Shown: positions 56,781-64,000 of the stretch, piece after piece | Numbering within the stretch: position 1 is the stretch's first letter | How the letters are laid out: each line of letters starts with the position of its first letter | NCBI GenBank assembly: GCA_023525975.1 | Contig: CM042021.1 | Coordinates: forward strand, 103,585,501 to 103,649,500 | DNA length: 64,000 nucleotides | Source: Smallanthus sonchifolius | Taxonomy: Eukaryota > Streptophyta > Magnoliopsida > Asterales > Asteraceae | Direction: 5' to 3' | Made by a program: the position numbers and the translations under genes | The notes under the pieces: model-generated | Seen by the model: only the letters and a program-made list of their open reading frames with translations | Databases searched by the model: none | Told to the model about the DNA's origin: nothing

Positions 56781-57524
56781 GACAACCCATAATCTTCTCT
56801 TAAGGACACAATAATTTACACACAAACAAACGACTTTATTGATCAAAACGATCGCAAGGATCGTCCCTGACTCTTACATATAATGACCGGACTTTTGTTC
56901 TTTATAACTTAATTTACATCGATGAAATGGCGCATCCTTTCCTGGATACAGTTTTCTAATTTTCCTTTTGATACATACAGCCCCTGGACTTACAATATGT
57001 ACACAAATGACTCAAAGTTACACTTTAAAAATTTGCATAAAGGCCCCTACACTTTAAACACACATGGATTAAGGAATTATAAATCAATATTCTCCCTTAA
57101 TTTCTTAATACATGTCTTCACCACTTTGGCATCTTCATTTCACTTTATCACGTTCAGCTTGTAGAAGATCCATGTCTTTGAACTTCGGTTTCCTGCCTTA
57201 CTGATAGATGTTATCCTCCTTGACTTTATCTCCATGAGTTGTAGCATGATCTTTATCTTGAACATGAGCATCCTCTTTCATGACTTCACACCTTCCTTGA
57301 GTATCATCATCTTTAACATATACACCATTCTTTTGAATTTTGACTGGTTCACATCTGACTGGTAATCATGAATTGCCTCTAGTCTTCTTTTCTTATAAGG
57401 TAACTCAGTATCTTTTGGTGACAACACATCCTTTGATGACGTCTCTATATTTCCCATGCATCTCATTTCTTTGTCTAACAATGCTCTTTCTACTTTCATT
57501 TTTTCAATTTCTTTACCAGAGACA
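56781..57524. other. Unassigned stretch with a minus-strand ORF remnant
   Basis: On the minus strand, 57499-57278 codes for 73 residues from MKVERALLDKEMRCMGNIET, and the frame is open upstream to the LTR boundary at 57525 (HVSGKEIEK before the Met). The peptide is Lys/Glu-rich and matches no family I know. It may be the tail of a host gene or of an element cut by the LTR. The rest (56781-57270) shows nothing. Confidence 0.3.
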
Positions 57525-59188
57525 TGTCACACCCCACCAAGGCGGAAACACAAGGGAGCGACAAAATTGAATCATCATACATGGATAAAAGAATACTAAG
57601 GAAATTATGATTAAACCAAATAGTTAATACATCAATTTTTCAAATCAAATAAAGCAAACAACCAAATAGTCTCATTTTGAATTAGAATCTAAACTAGGTC
57701 CACTAGAGCATAGTCCATAATTCCTAGCATGAGCATAACAACATCTTAGTTTCCATTACCTGAAAAACATGTTAAAATAGGTCAACTAAAAAGTTGGTGA
57801 AAACATATGTTAAATAGATATATAGTAATAGATAACAATGTGCAAGTCACAAACAAGTTCCACATTCCAAGTAATTAAACTTTTATACATGAGTCCACAA
57901 CAAACCCTAGTGATCGAATGCTCTCCCGTCCAACACCTTGTCAGGGTGTCAGAAAAAGTATGAGTGTCTAGAATGCACGTTTTGAACACCCAGCTCCTTC
58001 CAAGTTGAACATAATTTAATCAACTTGAAGGATGCTCGAAATTGATTGGCATGCATTAACCCGAGGACCGTATGGGTTAGTCAGGCCAACATATCTATTT
58101 ACTTACTCCCATGGGTTCCCCGAAGTTAATGGTTGTGTAGGTTTTAGAAAATAAGAGAGACTTGTAGTAAAAAGTGACATAGAATAGCAACATGTATAAA
58201 CCAATTTAGTTTTACTAGAATTAGAAAGTATATTATTGACTGCAAAAGAATAGTTTTGACTCTAGAATTTGGTTTTGTTTTGATATATGAGCATGTTTTC
58301 CACCCCCAAAGTAGAAATAAAAGAGGGGCTATGAAATCACCTTGTAAGTTTGTGAGGGTTGAACTTGTACTTGATGTAACTTGGATTTAAATTCCTTAAG
58401 GATTTCCTAAATAAGTTCGTTAAGTTAGAAACAAGTTAAGGATAGTAGATGGGTTGTTATTGTAATTTGATGGAAGTTTTTGTTTTATATTAGAGTGGTT
58501 ATCCTTCCAAAGTAGTACCTCCAACAGAAAAGTTCCCAAGAAAGAGTTGGTTGAATCAGAACCCCGTCTTTTCCTAGCTAGAACCTTAATGTTTGTCAGA
58601 TAACTGCATACCGGTTTGAAAGTTATTCTATTTGTATACTAGACCAAGTTTAGGGTGTGTTTGGTAAGTTTGGAAAGTATAACGGCTAAAGGGAAAATAT
58701 GATTTTAGTAAGGATATAAATGAAATAAGTTGGATATTAGAGGGGTTTAATTGAAAATAAGGAGTTTTACAACAAACATGATTCTAGAAGTTGAAAGGAA
58801 AAAGAAAGATCAAAATCAAGTTTTTAAATAAAAGTTTGAACAAGTTTGATTAAATAAGGCTTGATTTGGCTTTTGATCTTGGATTAGATCTACGATTATA
58901 ACATAAACATGTTGGGGAATCATAGATCTATTCTAGTTATTAAGGATTTTAAAAAGAAAAAGTATGAACTAGCAAGAACATAAGAAGAACTTACTTAGAA
59001 TGAAAATATATGAACTTGAATATCCCAATGGAGGAGAGGAACGACTTTTAGTTGCTAGAGAGCCCTAGAGGATCGTTGAGGTGTGAAGAATGAATGTGAA
59101 ATAAGGGATCTATTTATAGGGTGGGTTTAAGGGGCTTATGTTGATCAATTCTTGATCATGATAATGGAAAACAATAATGTAAGTCATA
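57525..59188 (-). repeat. Ty3 LTR-like block with leader remnant
   Basis: It starts tgtcacaccccaccaaggcg, the minus-oriented end of a Ty3 LTR of a different family. At 58495-58640 it contains the leader-like words ccaaagtagtacctccaaca and cagataactgcataccgg seen at 15775-15895 and 24950-25080. A distal boundary was not found, so it is either a truncated element or an LTR cut by the Copia insertion. Confidence 0.45.
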
Positions 59189-59553
59189 CCTGATAAGCTA
59201 ACCGATGAGAGGGAAGATGGCATGATCTCTAATAAGGATCGGGTTCCCGTTTAGGGTGTATGGTTAGGATGGCTAAGGTGAGTTTGTAAGAACTCACAGT
59301 TATGGGAGAGAGAGAGAGAGGGACGAATTTGATGTTAGTGGTGATAGAATAATTGATTAGTCAAATCCCTTTAATTATCTCTCTATATATATGTACACCC
59401 AAAGGGAAACCTATTAATGGCCCATTAAGAGTAATTATGCCCATCAACTAATTACTAGCCATAGGTTAATAATAAATAAATAAATCAATTGATCAATTTA
59501 ATAATTAGATAAATAATCACGTATGGTCATACTTAATAAACGTGAGTCTAACA
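59189..59553 (-). repeat. 3' LTR of the Copia element
   Basis: The right boundary is firm: gtgagtctaaca is followed by ttctctcttttggcc, the reverse complement of a polypurine tract. The left boundary is a guess at tgataagctaaccg. A minus-strand TATA-like word lies at about 59384-59394, and a (ga)n tract at 59308-59322. Confidence 0.6.
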
Positions 59554-60099
59554 TTCTCTCTTTTGGCCGAATGATCATTTATTATGAGCATTACATAAGT
59601 CTACAGATTTTAATACTCATTTTAGTTCTAAACTGTATCTATAGCAGAGAAATACAGTCATTGAATCAACATTCAACTCAAGACCCCCATTAATCATACT
59701 ATAGCATAAATTTAAAACTTAAGTAAACTTTAGGATTAAATTGACAAGTAATCCCTTTAACGTTAATTTGTATAATTATTGTGTATACGTCTTTAGGCAT
59801 GCATAAACGTATTTAAAGACAAAAAAATTCAAATAAGTGAGGAAACTTCATTATTAAACGTATGTAAGTACAATATGCAGCTAAATAAGGTCTTTAGAGA
59901 AGCCCATCTTCGAAACCTGTTCTTAGAATACTTTAGGTAGGAGACCTTTAGTCATCGGATCCGCAAGCATATTCTTAGTACTTATATATTCAATACAAAG
60001 GTTATTTTCCTCAACTCGCTCACGTACGAACAACTACTTTGTATCAAGATATAATCCAGCTCCAGTTAAACTATTACTGTTCCATAAACTAACGACAGC

Positions 60100-60865
60100 T
60101 GAGTTATCACAATAAAAGCTTCAATAGTCTAGAAATGGAATTAACTACTTTGAGTCCGGTGATCAGATTCCTTAGCAACATTCCATGATAGGTCGCGTTA
60201 TACACAACAATGTATTCTGCCATCATAGTGGATGTTGTAAACTATTGCTTATGACTCTTCCATGAGATAGGTCCGTCGGCTAACATAAAGATATACCCCG
60301 AAGTGGATTTCTTGTCATCTTTGCATTTAGCAAAGTCAGAATCAGAATAACCGACCACTTCTAAATTATCACTTCTTCTATAATTCACTTTATAGTCTTT
60401 CGTCCCTTGCAGATATCGAAGTACTTTCTTAGCTGCTTTCCAGTGATCAAGGCCAGGATTAGTCTGATAACGGCGTAGCATTCCAGCAATATAAGTGATA
60501 TCTGGACGAGTATAGACTTGAGCATACATAAGGCTCCCAACTACTGATGCATAAGGTATCATTCTCATTTGCTCCTTTTCAACCTCTGTTTTCGGACATT
60601 GGAAAGAACCAAAAACATCTCCCTTAACTACTGGAGCTACAGAAGGAGAGCAGTGTTGCATGTTATATCGTGTGAGGACCCGTTCAATGTAGGCCCTTTG
60701 AGATAATCCCAAAATGCCCTTAGATCTGTCTCGGTGTATTTCGATGCCTATAACATAAGAAGCCTCTTCGAGATCCTTCATATCGAAATTATGCGAGAGT
60801 AAACGCTTCGACTCATGCAACATGTCTAAACTATTACTTGCCAATAGAATGTCATCTACCTAAAG
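60100..60865 (-). pseudogene. Copia RT C-terminal part and RNase H
   Basis: The open frame 60844-60242 reads DLEEASYVIGIEIHRDRSKG, LSQRAYIERVLTRYNMQHCS, YASVVGSLMYAQVYTRPDIT and the RNase H segment YSDSDFAKCKDDKKSTSGYI. The RT catalytic VDDILLASNS lies just upstream at about 60838-60870 after a stop. Downstream of ISWKSHKQ a stop precedes the usual end of RNase H, which is still readable to about 60120. Confidence 0.85.
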
Positions 60866-61474
60866 GACAAGTATAGTAAAGTTGCTCCCACTCATCTTGA
60901 GGTAGGTGCATCGATCCAGTTGATTCTTAACGAAACCTTGTTTCTTCATGATTTCATCAAACTTTAGTTACCACTGACGTGATGCTTGCTTCAACCCGTA
61001 TATGGATTTCTTTAACTTACAGACTAAATGTTCTTGTCTTTCAGGTTTAAAGCCTTCAGGCTGTTTCATGAACACGTCTTCGTACAAGTCGTCATTGAGG
61101 AAAGCGGTTTTGACGTCCATCTGATGTAGCTCAAGATTAAAGTGAGCTACTACGGCCATTACGATCCTTAAAGAATCCTTTCGAGAAACATGAGAAAAGG
61201 TCTCTTGATAGTCGATTCCTTCTTTCTGAGTGAAGCCCTTGGCAACTAATCTCGCTTTATTGCGTTCAATGTTTCCTTTCGGATCTAGTTTAGTTTTGAA
61301 GACCCATTTACATCCTACGGGTTTTACGCCGTTAGGTAATTCAACTAAATCCCAAACATCATTTTTCTTCATGGAGTCAAGCTCGTTAATCATAGCTTTA
61401 TTCCATTCAGAAGACTGATCACTGCTAATAGCTTCATGATAAGAAGTAGGATCGGTAAACTTTCCGGCATCCAT
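60866..61474 (-). pseudogene. Copia RT N-terminal part
   Basis: The frame 61474-60968 contains WNKAMINELDSMKKNDVWDL, VGCKWVFKTKLDPKGNIERN, KARLVAKGFTQKEGIDYQET and QMDVKTAFLNDDLYEDVFMK, the standard Copia RT start. It ends SIYGLKQASRQW before a stop; the next bases (MKKQGF, DRCTYLK) continue the domain to the YVDD box. Confidence 0.87.
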
Positions 61475-61559
61475 TTCAGCTTCAGTCAGGTAGGTAACAT
61501 AATCATAAAAGTTAGTAGGACTTTTGGACCTAGACGACCTCCTGAGTAGATTATCGGGT

Positions 61560-62663
61560 TCGGCATTGTCTTAACGTCGGTCGTTTGATGTGCCTTCATT
61601 CTCTGGTATAAAAGGAGTACCATTAAGTTTTGAGTGTGGGGAAGGTGGTGTAGTGACGTGCGGTGCAGCGTCGTGTACAAGAGGAGTAATCAGAGGTAAA
61701 GTAAGCAACGAATCCCCCCCCCCCCCCGCGCGTCTTGTACTTCTTGTAAATCTGGATAAGGATTTTCACTGCTCCCATTGACCTTAAAATCCTCAAGGAA
61801 TTTAGCATGCTTGGTTTCTATAATTCGAGTGACGTGAGAAGGACAGTAGAATATATAACCCTTTGAGTGATCGGGATATCCGATGAAGTAACAAGTGACC
61901 GTTTTCATGTCAAGTTTCTTTAAGAAAGGATTATAGAGTTTTCTTCCTGTCCAGAGTGTAACAAGTAACAAGTGACCGTAATAAGTGACCGTTTTCATGG
62001 CAAGACAGCCCCATACTTTCATATATCTTAGACTCGGTTTCCTTACTGTCCAGAGTTCATAAGGAGTTTTAGGGACAAATTTTGAAGGAACCCTATTGAG
62101 TATATGAACGACGGCTTTTAACGCCTCGATCCAGAGGAATGAGGGTAAACCTGAGTTGGCTAACATACTGCGTACCATGTCCATTAGGTTCGTGTTTCTT
62201 CTCCCAGCAACAGCATTCTGCTGAGGAGTACCGGGCATAGTGTACTGGTTCACGATCCCCTGGCCCTTACAAAACTCATAAAATGGACCAGGAGCCTGAC
62301 CCACATCAGTATGTCTACCATAATATTCAACCCCTCTATCTGATCTGACAACTTTTATTTGAAGATCAAGTTGTTTTTCAACTTCAATTTTATAATCTTT
62401 AAAAGTTGCAAGTGATTCAAATTTTTTTTAATAAAATACAAGTACATATAACGAGAATAATCATTGATAAAAGTGATAAAGGAAGTATGTCCAGTTATAC
62501 ATGCGATAGGGTAAGGGCCACTAATGTCAGTATGAATGAGTTCTAATAAATTAGAGCTCCTAGTGGCACCTTTCTTATTTGTTGATGTCATTTTACCTTT
62601 AAGACATTTGACACATGTTCCAAAATCACTGAAATCGAGAGAGTGTAACACTTCATCCTTCAC
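61560..62663 (-). pseudogene. Copia integrase
   Basis: The frame 62663-62355 has the pre-integrase end (FGTCVKCLKGKMTSTNKKG) and the core start (LLELIHTDISGPYP, FINDYSRYMYLYF). After stops, 62304-61690 gives the second half of the core (NQYTMPGTPQQNAVAGRRNT) and its C-terminal region (PYELWTVRKPSLRYMKVWGC). Around 61889-62000 a segment of about 70 bp (ccgttttcatggcaag / ccgttttcatgtcaag) is duplicated, which inserts an extra repeat in the frame. A run of 14 C at 61714-61727 lies just downstream. Confidence 0.83.
61714..61727. repeat. Poly-C tract of 14 bases
   Basis: A run of 14 C followed by gcgcgc lies at the 3' side of the integrase relic. Such runs are prone to sequencing-length error. 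Confidence 0.9.
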
Positions 62664-63194
62664 GAGCCTCGATAAACGTTCTCGTGAAATGGGCCTAAAC
62701 GTTGATGCCTCAACACGGATGAAGTTTCTAAGTCTCGTTTGCGTTTAGTCTTTGTTAAGTTCTCATTGATATTATATGATAAACAAAGACTTGAAAAATT
62801 CATCATCTAGTTCTAACTTATAGAGATCACCATCAAGAAAACCACGTCCAAACACTTGAGAATTTAACATAATAGAAAGTTTGCCATGACCATGAGAGCA
62901 AACAAAATCGTCCATATCTAACTTTGGTCCTGATACAAGATTCCTTGTAATCTTAGGAATATATAAGGTATCATAAAGTTTAATACATAAACCAGTTTTC
63001 ATAAGTAATTCTAAAGTTCCCACGACTTCGACAACTAGTTCTTCTCCATTTCCCATTTTAAGTGTTCTTCGGTTTCTTTCCGGCTTCTGGATCGTAAGGA
63101 ATCCCTGTAGTGAGTTGGTTACAAGAACCATAGAACCAGAATCAAACCACCATGTATTAGTTGGAACATTTAAATTATAGGACTCAAGTATCAT
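62664..63194 (-). pseudogene. Copia aspartic protease and pre-integrase region
   Basis: The frame 63194-62772 contains NTWWFDSGSMVLVTNSLQGF with the catalytic DSG, then VVGTLELLMKTGLCIKLYDT and DTLYIPKITRNLVSGPKLDM, typical of Copia proteases. After a stop, the region to 62664 reads a damaged pre-integrase (RNFIRVEAS and RERLSRLVKDEV). Confidence 0.83.
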
Positions 63195-63229
63195 GTAAAG
63201 ATTATTACATCTCTTAATCAGCCACTCCT

Positions 63230-63992
63230 TAAAGTCTGGGCAGTTTTTCTACCTATGTCTAGCCTTGCGGCAGAACTTTCAGTGAGACTTCCCTTTGGAG
63301 TTCTTAGAGCTGGAAGCAGCACTTGCATCTTGTTTCTGGACCTTAGAAAATTCCTTCTTACGAAAATTTCCCTTCCTCTTCTTTGAACCAACAGTCATGA
63401 AATAAGCAACATCCGGTTTCTCTAGCTTCAGACGCTCTTCTTCTTGGACACACATTGCAATCAACTCACTCATCGTCCACTTCTCTTTCTATGTGTTATA
63501 GTTGATCTTGAAAGCTTCAAAAGATTTAGGAAGAGAGGTCATGATAAAGTGCACCAGGAAACCGTCACCGATCTCCATGTCTAATCCCTTGAGCTTATGG
63601 GACATGTCGTTCATCATCATGATGTGCTCACGAATACTGCTAATCTCGTCATATTTTTTAGTCACCATCTACAGAATTAGTGTGCTAGAATGCGCCTTAG
63701 ATGTCCCATTGAATTGATCCTCCACAAAAGCCAGATAAGTCTTAGCATCTTTAGAATCTAGTATAGCTCCCCTGATGATCGGACTGATGGAGCTCTTCAT
63801 TAAGATAAGAGCCATGCGGTTACACCTCGTCCATTTCTCATGCACTATAATTTCTTGAGCAGTACTTTTGTCAGTGAGATCAGGAGGTGCAGGCTTGTTG
63901 AGTGCATGATCGAATTCCATCAAGCTAAGAGACAGCATCATTGAATCTTTCCAAGAAGAAAAGTTCGCACCAGTCAAAGTTTCAATTACCAA
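63230..63992 (-). pseudogene. Copia gag with zinc-knuckle remnant
   Basis: The frame 63992-63669 gives ANFSSWKDSMMLSLSLMEFD and KSSISPIIRGAILDSKDAKT, and after a stop LKGLDMEIGDGFLVHFIMTS; 63473-63279 gives VQEEERLKLEKPDVAYFMTV and a Lys/Ser-rich tail. The zinc knuckle is reduced to KFCRKARHR.KNC near 63245-63280 with a stop inside. The true start codon may lie beyond the window. Confidence 0.83.
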
Positions 63993-64000
63993 ATTGGGAG

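Larger units (their letters stand above)
59189..64000 (-). mobile_element. Copia retrotransposon, minus strand, running off the window
   Basis: In minus order the window shows gag (63992 down), zinc-knuckle remnant, protease, integrase, RT, RNase H, polypurine tract (about 59554-59568) and a 3' LTR (about 59189-59553). Integrase before RT is the Copia order. Nearly every domain carries stops or frameshifts, so the copy is dead. The 5' LTR and primer site lie beyond 64000. Confidence 0.85.

Overview
The window looks like nuclear DNA of a core eudicot plant, most probably a member of Asteraceae. The evidence is GT-AG split genes, chromovirus, Tat-like and Copia LTR retrotransposons with LTRs beginning TGTCACACCCC, and many small inverted-repeat elements. 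The family-level guess comes from remembered LTR styles and is an inference. Three host genes are visible; most of the rest is transposable elements, often nested. No CRISPR, operon or prokaryotic feature is present. I found no convincing new multi-gene system; the notable items are rearranged elements and transposon-laden introns.

Layout. 1-1.95 kb: two Mutator-like elements, the second carrying a nested hAT element. 2.0-16.5 kb: a degenerate minus-strand Tekay-like Ty3 chromovirus; its 3' LTR is split by a small LTR element and its integrase by a 4.4 kb plus-strand LTR element that lacks pol and contains a head-to-head LTR palindrome. 16.6-27.4 kb: broken Ty3 pieces (an RT fragment, a Tat-like LTR, a Tat-like gag element, a recombinant gag-only element, and a 3 kb LTR block with a 49 bp tandem repeat), followed by a tRNA-derived SINE at 27.7 kb.

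28-41.9 kb (plus): an acidic-repeat/glutaredoxin/DEP/DUF547 gene, six coding exons, 1086 codons by my reconstruction. Its probable 5'UTR intron holds a nearly complete chromovirus with an internal inversion and an hAT element; later introns hold a related hAT element, two further MITE-like elements and a Mutator-like element that captured part of a wall-associated-kinase-like gene.

42.8-43.7 kb (minus): a class III chitinase with a frameshift. 45.9-47.8 kb: a gag-only LTR element with a clean target duplication. 48.6-53.2 kb (minus): an intact six-exon histidine-containing phosphotransfer (AHP) gene, the cytokinin-relay phosphocarrier, with a 1.9 kb 5'UTR intron containing a tandem repeat. 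53.6-57 kb: MITEs and a Copia relic whose gag is split by a solo Tekay-type LTR. 57.5-64 kb: a Ty3 LTR-like block and a decayed minus-strand Copia element running off the window. Apart from the three host genes, the coding sequence is transposon-derived and mostly broken. All alignments, splice sites and identities were judged by eye.
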